A stretch of 32,125 nucleotides of DNA, taken from the NCBI GenBank assembly GCA_033763655.1, contig JANRKD010000020.1, forward strand, positions 1-32,125, written 5' to 3'. This DNA is from QFOX01 sp033763655 (GTDB taxonomy: Bacteria; Pseudomonadota; Alphaproteobacteria; Rickettsiales; UBA3002). The notes under the pieces were generated by a model, which saw only the letters and a program-made list of their open reading frames with translations, ran no database searches and had not been told where the DNA came from. The position numbers were made by a program, and so were the translations under genes. This document shows positions 23,201-30,038 of the stretch, piece after piece (the stretch's first letter is position 1; each line of letters begins with the position of its first letter).

Positions 23201-23883
23201 GAGCCTGGCAGCAGCATGATAGATTTCACCAGCGACTCGACCGGAGCCGCCGCCACATCCTGCTGCGGCGCGCGGCGCGTCACCTCGAACGTGAAATTGG
23301 GGATGCGGTTGCCGAAATTACCCAGCGGGAAATCCTCAATCACAATATAGGCCAGCCCCCGATAGGCCGGGGTAGCGCCGACACCCTGCGCGCTTTCAAT
23401 CAGCGGGTCGGGAAGCTGCGTTTCGCTGCCCTTATAGATGCGGTACGTACCCTGACTGAGATCAAGCAATTGCGAATCCGCCCAGACGCGGTTGACGCGC
23501 GTCACTTCCCCCTCGCACATGGCAATCGCCAGCGTCACCGAGTAGCTGAAGGTCGTGCTCGAATTGCTGGTCTTACGGCTCGCCGCGCCGCCTTTGCCGC
23601 CCGTGCGGGTGGTGGTGGTCGAGGCGATTTCCTTCATCGGCTGCGACCAGATGACATTCCCCGCAATCCGCACCGAGCCGAACACCATCGGAATCGTGCG
23701 CCCGTAGGTCGAGGTCTGCACCGCCAGCGTTTCGAGCCGCGCCCCCTCGAAATGATGTTTCGACGTTCCACTGATCCGGTTGCCAATCCCTGCACCAAGA
23801 ATACCGGCCAGTTGCCCGCCGAACGGCAGGCCCGTCGCAGCGCCGACGGCAGTTCCGACCGAGGATAAAATAATAGATGCCAT
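20212..23883 (-). CDS. GTA/phage tail-tip megatron-like protein (host specificity protein, GTA TIM-barrel)
   Basis: 1223 residues from the ATG at 23883 (AAGGGG upstream). It resembles Rhodobacter capsulatus GTA rcc01698, the large tail-tip (megatron) protein. The N-terminus is glycine-rich (GTAVGAATGLPFGGQLAGIL), then SVRIAGNVIWSQPMKE. A TIM-barrel, glycoside-hydrolase-like domain covers about 370-690, with possible catalytic acids Glu427 (AIGTEMRD) and Glu579 (WFTEYGFAS), 152 residues apart. A phage-tail-3-like part follows (VRTLMQ-like ARAALQQLMQAYFFTIKES, then beta domains to the end at TLPVQ). It is the largest gene of the module and follows the NlpC/P60 gene after a plus-strand lipoprotein gene. 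Confidence 0.9.
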   Translation of the reverse strand: MASIILSSVGTAVGAATGLPFGGQLAGILGAGIGNRISGTSKHHFEGARLETLAVQTSTYGRTIPMVFGSVRIAGNVIWSQPMKEIASTTTTRTGGKGGAASRKTSNSSTTFSYSVTLAIAMCEGEVTRVNRVWADSQLLDLSQGTYRIYKGSETQLPDPLIESAQGVGATPAYRGLAYIVIEDFPLGNFGNRIPNFTFEVTRRAPQQDVAAAPVESLVKSIMLLPGSGEFVYDTQVEYKVNGSSSAAGGILQSGHQVPLNLHTAEGKANVLVALDQLQETFPNLEWVGVVANWFGTSTDIASCEIWPCVEYQANGQTTPDDWQVAGFTRGTARLIGNDGGKSRYGGTPDDGSLLRLLAELRARGLKIFFYPQLLMDVAGKPWRGFLSGDSAQVANFFTKPRGYHAYITHYANLVAGKVDAFAIGTEMRDLTKITSSAGVFPAVSQLVTLAATVKTILGSAVQVTYAADWSEYHHTDGGWYHLDPLWASPHIDVVGIDAYFPLTDAVQTGYDIAALRAGWRTGEGYDFYYTDAARTTKASLDAPYAWKNIDWWWNNPHVNPDGAPTAWVPQSKPVWFTEYGFASVDGTSNEPNVFIDNSASASAFPRFSRGRVDFMAQRVAIAATEAEWAGSSMVPRRFLWTWDARPYPHWPDLTGVWADGGNWVTGHWVQGKLGASHVAAAVEQIATRAGLTHAQIDTSHLQMQLDGFVISDRVTARAALQQLMQAYFFTIKESANALVAILRDATVDAEISASDCIEQKAGDQLVPYVLTRQEDLVLPQRQEVHFLNRLQQYETHVEAAQRSTQDATDTLSLKLSLVLSGTHARAIAETTLADRWAERSRVELQLPIAYAALEPGDVIQLTDGPLQHRIRIHQVQIGRPGMVKISGAMDAAQAWDGYIAPTVGSNGALVLPNPKTRLEVLDMPALPGDATDALRLRFAVTGIADGWKGATLVRVMPSGDDEILLTIDQPATIGAALDALPVGASQQFDEVHSVDVALLSNATLVNASELSVLGGANVALLGDELIQFRNATPLAAGIYRLSGLLRGRLGTEAEMATHAAGERFVLLDEAVVPLTIPLSNQGQQWTVRAVTFGDALSNGTAYDFSIRGESLKPLSPVLPLAVRDTASGDIRLSWVRRTRMDGGLRDYVDVPLAEQSELYAVQVMLGDAVVRSWQAGATSLVYTAAQQMADFATVPTSLSLRITQLSGWVGPGKPLVATLPVQ

Positions 23884-23946
23884 CGCCGCGCCCCTTGTAT
23901 GAGTTGTTGCAGCGCAGCTAAAGCTATCCACTCTAGCGCGCAAAAG

Positions 23947-23961
23947 TTAACGAATCATTAA
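23947..23961. promoter_or_regulatory. CtrA-type site TTAA-N7-TTAA
   Basis: TTAACGAATCATTAA matches the CtrA half-site pair exactly, with a 7-base spacer. It lies in the 103-base gap between the divergent megatron gene and the lipoprotein gene. A -10-like TAATAT (23973-23978) follows on the plus strand 8 bases before the lipoprotein ATG. CtrA controls GTA production in Rhodobacter, which makes the site relevant, but one match in an AT-rich gap can be chance. Confidence 0.4.
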
Positions 23962-23986
23962 TTTGTTTTTGCTAATATAAAACTGT

Positions 23987-24340
23987 ATGACGCGGCCCTA
24001 CTGCATGAACATCCTGCCGCCACGGAGTCACTTCCCCTGGCGCGGCGGCGTGTTGGCCGGTCTTGTCGCCCTGCTGAGCGCCTGCGGCGCGATGGAGTAC
24101 GACATTCACGAAAAGAGTTTCTTTGCTCCATCCGCCGCGCAGAAAGACATTGCCGTCATCCATTTCCATTATGGCGACACGGGCGAAACCTATGATGCCC
24201 ATGTGCGCCGCATCCATGGTGGATATGGCATGCAATCCTCGCTCTACACCAACCCCGACGGCGACGAAGCACATGTCATCCTCTCCAGGACAAAAGCGCG
24301 CAAATCATTCATCGGCATCGAGAGCCATTTCAGCTTCTAG
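23987..24340 (+). CDS. Small predicted lipoprotein
   Basis: 117 residues from the ATG at 23987 (111 from an ATG at 24005). The N-terminus has a hydrophobic stretch GVLAGLVALLSACG with a lipobox-like LSAC (Cys33). The mature part is small, with His- and Tyr-rich motifs (IAVIHFHYGDTGETYDAHVR, HGGYGMQSSLY). No ribosome binding site is visible; the -10-like TAATAT sits 8 bases upstream, so the mRNA may be leaderless. It lies on the opposite strand between two tail genes and its stop overlaps the stop of the peptidase gene. No family recognised; lipoprotein cargo genes in prophages often alter superinfection or host surface, which is only a possibility here. Confidence 0.65.
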   Translation: MTRPYCMNILPPRSHFPWRGGVLAGLVALLSACGAMEYDIHEKSFFAPSAAQKDIAVIHFHYGDTGETYDAHVRRIHGGYGMQSSLYTNPDGDEAHVILSRTKARKSFIGIESHFSF

Positions 24341-24783
24341 GACAGCCCGGGCAAGCGGTAAGCCGCGTAAGTATCCCGCCGCCAGTGCGCATCGTAACGA
24401 TGCTCGACCACCTGACGGGCGGGGGCGTAGGCGTGGATCATCGCCAATTCCCCCGGCATCGGGTAATCGGCGAGTAACGCCAGATGCTGTGGCACTCCCT
24501 GCACCTTGAGCAGCACAACATCGCCCTCACGCAATGCCGTGCGCGCCACCGGCAGCAAGTGCGTATCGAGCTTTTCTTTCAGCAACAGAACATCGGGGCG
24601 GGTGCCGTAATGCGGCACATCGAGCGCCGCCACCTCTTCCCCCGCCACCTGTAAGCCCAATGTTTGCGCCGTAAGTATCAGCAGGCCGAGGCAATCCAGC
24701 CCCGCTTTCGTGCGCCCCTGATGCGCGAAACGCACGCCAATAAATTGGCGCGCGCAGGCGATAAGCTCGCATGCTGTCGTCAT
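24337..24783 (-). CDS. NlpC/P60 family tail peptidase (GTA type)
   Basis: 148 residues. It resembles rcc01697 of the Rhodobacter GTA, a cell-wall peptidase in the tail tip. The catalytic Cys31 is in GLDCLGLLIL, the His100 in GVPQHLALLADY, and the third polar site is His117 in MIHAYAP. The start MTTACELIACARQFIGVRFA is typical of these GTA peptidases. It probably cuts peptide crosslinks during DNA entry. DUF2335 lies upstream on the same strand with 23 bases between. Confidence 0.9.
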   Translation of the reverse strand: MTTACELIACARQFIGVRFAHQGRTKAGLDCLGLLILTAQTLGLQVAGEEVAALDVPHYGTRPDVLLLKEKLDTHLLPVARTALREGDVVLLKVQGVPQHLALLADYPMPGELAMIHAYAPARQVVEHRYDAHWRRDTYAAYRLPGLS

Positions 24784-24806
24784 AAGAATTCCAACGTTTA
24801 AAAGGG

Positions 24807-25235
24807 TTATTCGCCGCGCGGCTGTTTCTCGGGGCGAAAGTTAGTGCGCATCGCCGGGCGCGCAAATAATGGCCGTTGGCCAAGACTTTTAGCATACCAC
24901 CACACCACGGCGGCCATGGTCACAATGCCCATGCCGAACACCCAGATCATCGCGGCGGCGGTGGCATTGCCACTCAGGCCGATGATGGTCGCCGAGGCAA
25001 AAATCGCTACCGCAATCAGGAAGCCAAGCGCCTGCCCCAGCAAGGTCGAGAACTGATGCACGCGCAGCGCGCGGTACTCCCACTGATGGCGGTGCATCTG
25101 CTCGCGTTCGAACATTTCCATGATCCGCGTCGCAGATCCCGTCAGCACGGCGTCGTAGTCCTTGAGAATCTCGGGTGAGGGCAGCCCTTCGGGCGAGCGG
25201 CGCGCTTGGCTGCGCGGGGGTTCAGGATCCCTCAT
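24807..25235 (-). CDS. DUF2335 membrane protein
   Basis: 142 residues from the ATG at 25235, with GGAG 9 bases upstream; the longer open frame overlaps two other genes. The DUF2335 core is recognisable: LTGSATRIMEMFEREQMHRH, QWEYRALRVHQFSTLLGQAL, then two membrane helices (about 78-96 LGFLIAVAIFASATIIGLS, and 102-121 AAAMIWVFGMGIVTMAAVVW). Proteins of this family are found in phages and genomic islands; their function is unknown. Its place inside a tail operon is unusual for GTA clusters. It overlaps the end of the preceding small gene by 14 bases. Confidence 0.7.
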   Translation of the reverse strand: MRDPEPPRSQARRSPEGLPSPEILKDYDAVLTGSATRIMEMFEREQMHRHQWEYRALRVHQFSTLLGQALGFLIAVAIFASATIIGLSGNATAAAMIWVFGMGIVTMAAVVWWYAKSLGQRPLFARPAMRTNFRPEKQPRGE

Positions 25236-25389
25236 GGCGATGCTCCAGGCTGGTTTCGATGTCGGCGCGGATACGTTTGGCGTCCCCACGGAACGCTTCC
25301 TCGGCACTACGGTAAGGGTAGCGGTAGAGCGGGCTTTCATGCACCCGCAAGCCCGACGACAACCCCTGCAACATGTTCCAAAGCAGCAT
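25222..25389 (-). CDS. Small hypothetical protein between hub and DUF2335 genes
   Basis: 55 residues from an ATG at 25389: MLLWNMLQGLSSGLRVHESP, then a Tyr/Arg-rich part and RADIETSLEHRHEGS. The frame is open upstream, but there it would overlap the DUF2163 gene. A GGGG stretch lies just before the ATG. It fills an otherwise empty 195-base gap in a tightly packed operon and overlaps the next start, which argues that it is real. No family recognised. Confidence 0.45.
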   Translation of the reverse strand: MLLWNMLQGLSSGLRVHESPLYRYPYRSAEEAFRGDAKRIRADIETSLEHRHEGS

Positions 25390-25429
25390 GGCCCCATCAT
25401 GCGCGAGGTTTGCGCCGCTGGCAAGCCCC

Positions 25430-26278
25430 TTATAAGCTCCGCGTCGCCGAAGTTTCGAGCAACTTGTCCGTTCCCGGCACATGCGGCTCGCCGCGAAAAT
25501 GGATGGCATTATTAAAACGCCGGATGCAGGTTTCAAACTGCTTGTCGCACCCGGCACTGGCCGTAAAACTATCACCGACGGCAATCGCGCCCGGCAACGG
25601 CAGGAACAGGCCGAACCTGCCGGCGCCAAAATCCCGCACTTCCATGCTCAGCCCGCTATTGGCGCCGCTGGTGAAGCGCACAATCCCGCCGGCGAAATAA
25701 TCCCCCTCCTGCGTCTGCGTGCTATCCGTAAACGCAAAGTTCGCCTCCACCGCCGTGACTGTCCCGCTCACCGTATAGGCGGCCAGGTCGATACCGCAGC
25801 GCGCATCGCCGAGCGTCGCGCGGCAGGCCCGCGTATAAACCTCGCCGATGGTCTGCTGCAGGCGCGCCGAAAGCCCGCGCATCTCGGCGACAAACTGCCC
25901 GCCTTGCAGCGTCACCTCCCCCAGCCAGCCGGTTTTAAGCGGCACTATCCCCATATCCGGGTCGGCATAATTCACCATGAAAATCGAAATCTCGGCATGG
26001 TCGTAACGGCCACTCAAAATATCCGCCTCGGTGATGGAAGCGGCACTCAGCATCCCCTCGAATTCGAGGTTATCGACCGCAAGGCCGCTTTGCGACGATA
26101 CTGCGCTCGGGCTCATCCCATCCGCGGCGACATACACCACGCCCTCGCGCGTAATATCCCGATCATGCCCGGTGAAATAGAGGCGCACGCCATCCTTGCG
26201 GGTGATGCTCCAGCAGGTGGCAAGCGTTGTCACCTCCTGCGCGAGGTGGGCGGCAAAATCTGCGGAAAGTATCTGCAT
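25430..26278 (-). CDS. DUF2163 tail hub protein (GTA type)
   Basis: 282 residues. It matches DUF2163/BR0599-type proteins, corresponding to rcc01696, the tail hub of the Rhodobacter GTA. Recognisable parts are ATCWSITRKDGVRLYFTGHD at 20-39, LEFEGMLSAASITEADILSG at 71-90, and the C-terminal phage BR0599-like part. Four Cys (152, 161, 244, 251; ACRATLGDARCG and AGCDKQFETC) are placed as in lambda gpL and GTA hub proteins, which bind an iron-sulfur cluster. The start is one base after the DUF2460 stop. It connects tail tube and megatron. Confidence 0.92.
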   Translation of the reverse strand: MQILSADFAAHLAQEVTTLATCWSITRKDGVRLYFTGHDRDITREGVVYVAADGMSPSAVSSQSGLAVDNLEFEGMLSAASITEADILSGRYDHAEISIFMVNYADPDMGIVPLKTGWLGEVTLQGGQFVAEMRGLSARLQQTIGEVYTRACRATLGDARCGIDLAAYTVSGTVTAVEANFAFTDSTQTQEGDYFAGGIVRFTSGANSGLSMEVRDFGAGRFGLFLPLPGAIAVGDSFTASAGCDKQFETCIRRFNNAIHFRGEPHVPGTDKLLETSATRSL

Positions 26279-26279
26279 G

Positions 26280-26876
26280 TTACGCCCTCACTTCAAGCAG
26301 TGGAATATCCAGCCACGAGTGAATGCCATACGCATCCAGCGAGGAGGAAAGCCGGTCGGTATCAAACCGCACCGGCACGTCGAACTCGAAGCTTGCCGTA
26401 ATCACCTGCCCGGCGGCGGGCGGCACCGCGAACACCACCATTCCTGTCGCGCTGTCGATCGTCATGCCTGCGCTCTGCAGCACGGCGTTCTGGTAAACCT
26501 GCACGCTTCCGCTCACGGGCTTGCGGATGAGGCGCGTTTCCGTAACGTCGCCGCTCGTATAACTTTTGACCAGTTGGAATTGCGTTTGCACCCCGTCGCC
26601 CATCCCTAGCGTTTCGGTGGCCTGATAATCCGTCCAGTCCTTGAAGCGGAAGCCATAGGCCCTGCCCTTGCGCGCCCGGAAGAACGCAATCAACGCATCG
26701 AGCTGCGCTTTGGTTTTTACCCCATGCGCGACATTGTAGCGGGCGCGCGCCTGTTCCCAGTTGATATTACGCTGCTCGTGACCGCTGCTGCTCGTCACCA
26801 CATCCGTGGCATATTCCGGCCCGCCCGACGATCCGTAACTGATGTCCGTCGGGAATTGCACTTCGACAAAGCCCAT
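26280..26876 (-). CDS. DUF2460 distal tail protein (GTA type)
   Basis: 198 residues. It matches DUF2460 (TIGR02217), rcc01695 in the Rhodobacter GTA, which forms the distal tail ring. Conserved parts: FVEVQFPTDISYGSSGGPEY, the Glu-Gln-Arg-Asn-x-x-Trp motif (HEQRNINWEQARARYNVAHG), and KGRAYGFRFKDWTDYQA. AAGGA precedes the ATG. It is the first gene of the tail run; in GTA clusters a tape-measure gene would come before it, but here a terminator for an unrelated gene is found instead. Confidence 0.93.
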   Translation of the reverse strand: MGFVEVQFPTDISYGSSGGPEYATDVVTSSSGHEQRNINWEQARARYNVAHGVKTKAQLDALIAFFRARKGRAYGFRFKDWTDYQATETLGMGDGVQTQFQLVKSYTSGDVTETRLIRKPVSGSVQVYQNAVLQSAGMTIDSATGMVVFAVPPAAGQVITASFEFDVPVRFDTDRLSSSLDAYGIHSWLDIPLLEVRA

Positions 26877-26897
26877 GATGAATCCTTATGGTTGATA

Positions 26898-26929
26898 TAA
26901 AAAACCGCCTCTCCTTTTCGGGGAAGCGG
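26898..26929 (-). terminator. Intrinsic terminator of the gene at 26977-27990
   Basis: Minus strand: CCGCTTCCCC, loop GAAAA, GGAGAGGCGG (one mismatch), then TTTTTTAT. It lies between the unknown gene and the tail genes, so the tail operon must start from a promoter in the 26877-26976 gap or read through. Confidence 0.75.
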
Positions 26930-26976
26930 CACGGCTCAGAAAATTTCTATGGATAAAAATGCACCCACGCGCCGGG

Positions 26977-27990
26977 TCAGGCGGTGATGCCTGCCGGTCT
27001 TTGCGCCAGCGCGGCGCGTTGTGCGGTTATCTGGTCGGCAAACGAGCTGTTGCGCGTGCCGACCGCGTAGGCATTAGCCCGCGCATTCAGGTTCGGCTTG
27101 CTGGCCCCCAGTTCCTGCACGGGGATCATTTCTTTTGCCACGGCATAGGCCTCGCTCGTTGCGGCATTCGCCAGCGCGGGATAGGCCTGCATCACCTGCG
27201 TCTGTTCGGCCTCGTTCATCTCGTGGAACGACTTTTTGAAATTCGTTTTGATGCTTTCGGCAAACTTTTCATCCTGCGCCACCCGCAGCAGGAAAATCAT
27301 CTGCGGTGTCACCACCTGACGCACATCCATGCCTTTGGCTTTGGCCTCGGCGACCGTTTTATCAATCGCTTCGAGATAGGCCTGCGGGTCCACCGTTTCG
27401 CCACTCAGCACCGATGCCAGCGCACCGCCTGCCATGCTCGCCGCAATGTGCGGAACCACGGCTCTTGCCGTATGCGCTGTCGCAACCAGCGCTTTTACGA
27501 TTTTACCGCCCTCAACGACCGCCTTGATACCCTCTGCGCCACCAAAGCCCACACTACCCACGGCCAACATCGCGCCAGTGCTGGCGGCGGAGACATTATT
27601 CTCCTTACTCGCTTTCTTAACCGGCGCGGCGTAGAGCTTCGCCAGTTCGGGGTTGATGTTCGCTGCCGCCTTGAATTCCGAAACCGTGGCCAAGCGTCCT
27701 TCGCGGGGCTGCACGCCCAGCGTTTTGAAAATCTGCGGGCTATAATACTGCGCGCGGTAGGTTAATTCGTCCTTTGCTTCGGAATTATTCCTGAACCGCT
27801 CAATAACATGCGACACGGCCATGATGGGAGTCTGCAAGGCATTACCAAGCAACGGTATCATCCCGGGGATAATCGACAGAAGGCCAACCACCATGGCGCC
27901 GACGCCCAGCACCTTCCAGAAGGTCGTGCCTCCCGAAGCGTGGCGTTGCGGCTGCAGCCTTCCCCAATGGATGTTATTACTCTTTCCCAT
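26977..27990 (-). CDS. Unknown protein with one N-terminal membrane segment, Pho-box-like promoter
   Basis: 337 residues, not recognised. A basic N-terminus (MGKSNNIHWGRLQPQRH) precedes a hydrophobic segment (about 24-48, FWKVLGVGAMVVGLLSIIPG...). The rest is Ala-rich and helical, with a second weakly hydrophobic Gly/Ala part (about 130-200, SAASTGAMLAVGSVGFGGAE and PHIAASMAGGALASVLSG). There is no cleavable signal. The ATG has no ribosome binding site; a -10 TAGAAT ends 6 bases upstream, so the mRNA is probably leaderless. It is a single-gene unit closed by a strong terminator. Confidence 0.75.
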   Translation of the reverse strand: MGKSNNIHWGRLQPQRHASGGTTFWKVLGVGAMVVGLLSIIPGMIPLLGNALQTPIMAVSHVIERFRNNSEAKDELTYRAQYYSPQIFKTLGVQPREGRLATVSEFKAAANINPELAKLYAAPVKKASKENNVSAASTGAMLAVGSVGFGGAEGIKAVVEGGKIVKALVATAHTARAVVPHIAASMAGGALASVLSGETVDPQAYLEAIDKTVAEAKAKGMDVRQVVTPQMIFLLRVAQDEKFAESIKTNFKKSFHEMNEAEQTQVMQAYPALANAATSEAYAVAKEMIPVQELGASKPNLNARANAYAVGTRNSSFADQITAQRAALAQRPAGITA

Positions 27991-27996
27991 GTTAGA

Positions 27997-28041
27997 ATTC
28001 TAACATATCCGCTGGAAAGTTTGATGAAGCTTTTGTGACAA
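27997..28041 (-). promoter_or_regulatory. Pho-box-like promoter of the gene at 26977-27990
   Basis: Minus strand: TTGTCAC (28041-28035), AAAA, GCTTCAT (28030-28024), CAAA, CTTTCCA (28019-28013), 10 bases, -10 TAGAAT (28002-27997). TGAAGCTTTTGTGACAATC on the plus strand is identical to the block at 29972-29990. Confidence 0.65.
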
Positions 28042-28053
28042 TCTTGGGCAACA

Positions 28054-28075
28054 CAAGGCCGCCGGGGGCGCCTTG
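28054..28075 (-). terminator. Hairpin after the gene at 28077-29936
   Basis: Minus strand CAAGGCGCC and GGCGGCCTTG pair with one bulge, 2 bases after the stop of the unknown gene. Only TGTTG follows, so it is a weak or factor-dependent terminator. Confidence 0.4.
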
Positions 28076-28076
28076 C

Positions 28077-29936
28077 CTACCCTACATGACGGTGCAGTTC
28101 CGCCACTTTCCCTGCGGCATGCGCATCGTTAGCCGCCACCAAATTCGTCGGTTTTTCCGCATGGTGGTAGGCCATTTCCGCCGCGCTCATCAGCTTGGTA
28201 GCACCCGCTGCAGGCTGCGCCGGCGCTGCCGCACCGGCATCATTCGCGGCAGGCGCTTTCGTGTCCACCGTCCCGGGCGTTTTCGCCTGTTCCGCGCGTT
28301 TGGCAGCCACTTCGCTGGTCACTTGCGTGAATGCGGCATTATTCCCCAATAGCTGAACAATCTGTTCCGGGGTCATTCCGCGCTCAACAATTTCCGTCGC
28401 AATCGGCGTGGTCAGGCGGTTGTAAACGCCCCCTTTGGCTGCCACTGCCGGCATCAGCCCGACCAACTGGCGCACCAACTCAATTTTCGCCTCGCGGTCG
28501 AGATTAAGCTCTCCGCGCCCCTCTTTCTGCAGGGCAACCAGCGCGCCCAACGCGGGATTATCGGGCACCAGCCCACCAATCATCTGCGGCACCAGCATCG
28601 CGCCCATCATCGCCATGCCCCCGCCGCCTGGCATCATCCACATCGCGCTATCCACGACATTTCCCGCCACCTCAAGGCCGGTTTTCGCCTTGCCCCAGCC
28701 TTTTTGCGATTTATGGGCCGCCTTCACCGCCTGCAGGAAGCCGGAATCCGACCTGCCGCCCAGTTGCGCGCTTAAATCGTCGAAAGCCGCTTTGGCTGCT
28801 TTGCTTTCGGCTTTGCTCGTCAGCAAGGTAGCGCCGATGCCTGCCACAATCCCTGCCGTCAGCAACGCATGGAACACCGGAACACGCCCCGCGGCCTTCA
28901 TCAGCCCCTTTAAACCGGCACCGGCGGCCTTCCCATAGGTTTCAATCTTGCCTGCCGAACTCAGCGCCTTTTCGACATGGCTCATCACATTACCGGCGCG
29001 GGCGGCGACTTCGGGGGCGACCCCTTCTTTACTCACCACCGCCTTTAGTTGTTCGGCGAGGCTCTGCAAACGCGTCACTTTATCTGCACCACTCAGGCTT
29101 GCTGCCGCGTTCAGCTCGTGGGTAATATGCGACAACTCGCCCGCATGAATGGTGGCAGGCTTTGTCCCTTTGAATTTGTCGCCGAAAAATCCGCCAATCT
29201 TTTGCTTGAAGCCAACCCGCGCTTCAGTTGTCAGCGCCTCATGCGCCCCAGCGAGGGCGGCGTCGTGCTTCACTATTGCCGCAGCTTTGCGGTGATGCAT
29301 GAGCCGATCCGCCCCATTGCGCAGGCCTTTGCCGACGCCACTTGCTTCGAACCGCTCAACCCCACGCGTTACTGCACCGGTCAGGGGTTTGAAGAACCTT
29401 CCCGCGCGAGCTTCCATTTCCTCAGCGGCTTTACCTGCACTTTTGGCGTAGCGGCCGGCGGATTCCGCCATACCGGTGGCTTCCAACGCCGTCGCTTCCC
29501 CGCGTGCGTGGTTCAGGAAATTCGCAGGCAAGCGGAATAATTCAAGAATGGGCGTTGTCCGCAGAGCGTGCAGGCTGGAATTGATCGCCATCTTAATGGA
29601 TGCAGCCGTGCGTTTCATGCCTAGTTTTTTCGGCACCCAGGCCAATGCCCCGGCGAAAATGCTGCCTATCTCAAGCGTTGTGGGCGCCATGAACCAGGAC
29701 TTAACACGCTGCCAGTTATTGATTTGTTGCTGTTCGGCGGTTACCCGCTGCGTTGCGCCATTACTTCGCTTCGCAGTGCTTGCCGCCCCTTTGGCTGCGG
29801 TTTCAGCGGCATGTGGCCGTGTTCCATGCGGCACCGGATGCGGCGCATGTGGCACCGGCACATGGTGCGGCACGCGCGCGGCGACTCGAATAGCGGGCGC
29901 AGCTGAAAAACCTTGTGGTGAAAAACCTTGATCCAT
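28077..29936 (-). CDS. Unknown 619-aa Ala-rich protein, Pho-box-like promoter
   Basis: 619 residues, no family recognised. The N-terminus is His/Pro-rich (VPHHVPVPHAPHPVPHG, about 22-38), then an Ala/Lys helical region. A weak hydrophobic stretch at about 90-102 (EIGSIFAGALAWV) and a clear one at about 356-371 (ALLTAGIVAGIGATLL) suggest membrane contact, and a Met/Gly-rich segment follows (MWMMPGGGGMAMMGAMLVPQ, about 430-450). The C-terminus is Ala-rich and polar, ending ELHRHVG. No signal peptide. The -10 hexamer lies 6 bases before the ATG and no ribosome binding site is seen, so it is probably leaderless. It stands alone between two other genes of the same promoter class. Confidence 0.75.
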   Translation of the reverse strand: MDQGFSPQGFSAAPAIRVAARVPHHVPVPHAPHPVPHGTRPHAAETAAKGAASTAKRSNGATQRVTAEQQQINNWQRVKSWFMAPTTLEIGSIFAGALAWVPKKLGMKRTAASIKMAINSSLHALRTTPILELFRLPANFLNHARGEATALEATGMAESAGRYAKSAGKAAEEMEARAGRFFKPLTGAVTRGVERFEASGVGKGLRNGADRLMHHRKAAAIVKHDAALAGAHEALTTEARVGFKQKIGGFFGDKFKGTKPATIHAGELSHITHELNAAASLSGADKVTRLQSLAEQLKAVVSKEGVAPEVAARAGNVMSHVEKALSSAGKIETYGKAAGAGLKGLMKAAGRVPVFHALLTAGIVAGIGATLLTSKAESKAAKAAFDDLSAQLGGRSDSGFLQAVKAAHKSQKGWGKAKTGLEVAGNVVDSAMWMMPGGGGMAMMGAMLVPQMIGGLVPDNPALGALVALQKEGRGELNLDREAKIELVRQLVGLMPAVAAKGGVYNRLTTPIATEIVERGMTPEQIVQLLGNNAAFTQVTSEVAAKRAEQAKTPGTVDTKAPAANDAGAAAPAQPAAGATKLMSAAEMAYHHAEKPTNLVAANDAHAAGKVAELHRHVG

Positions 29937-29942
29937 ACTGCC

Positions 29943-29988
29943 AGAATAGCAAAATCCACGGCAAGTGCGTGTGAAGCTTTTGTGACAA
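29943..29988 (-). promoter_or_regulatory. Pho-box-like promoter of the gene at 28077-29936
   Basis: Minus strand: TTGTCAC (29988-29982), AAAA, GCTTCAC (29977-29971), ACGC, weak ACTTGCC (29966-29960), 11 bases, -10 TATTCT (29948-29943) preceded by TGC; the ATG is 6 bases further. Confidence 0.65.
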
Positions 29989-30038
29989 TCGGGAAGCCGC
30001 CAAGCGAATTAATGCTGAAAATTCAAGCCTTGCCCCAA

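Noticed and set aside
22546..23868. Plus-strand open frame (440 codons) opposite the megatron gene
   Set aside because: Antisense shadow of a recognisable protein; no ribosome binding site or domain.
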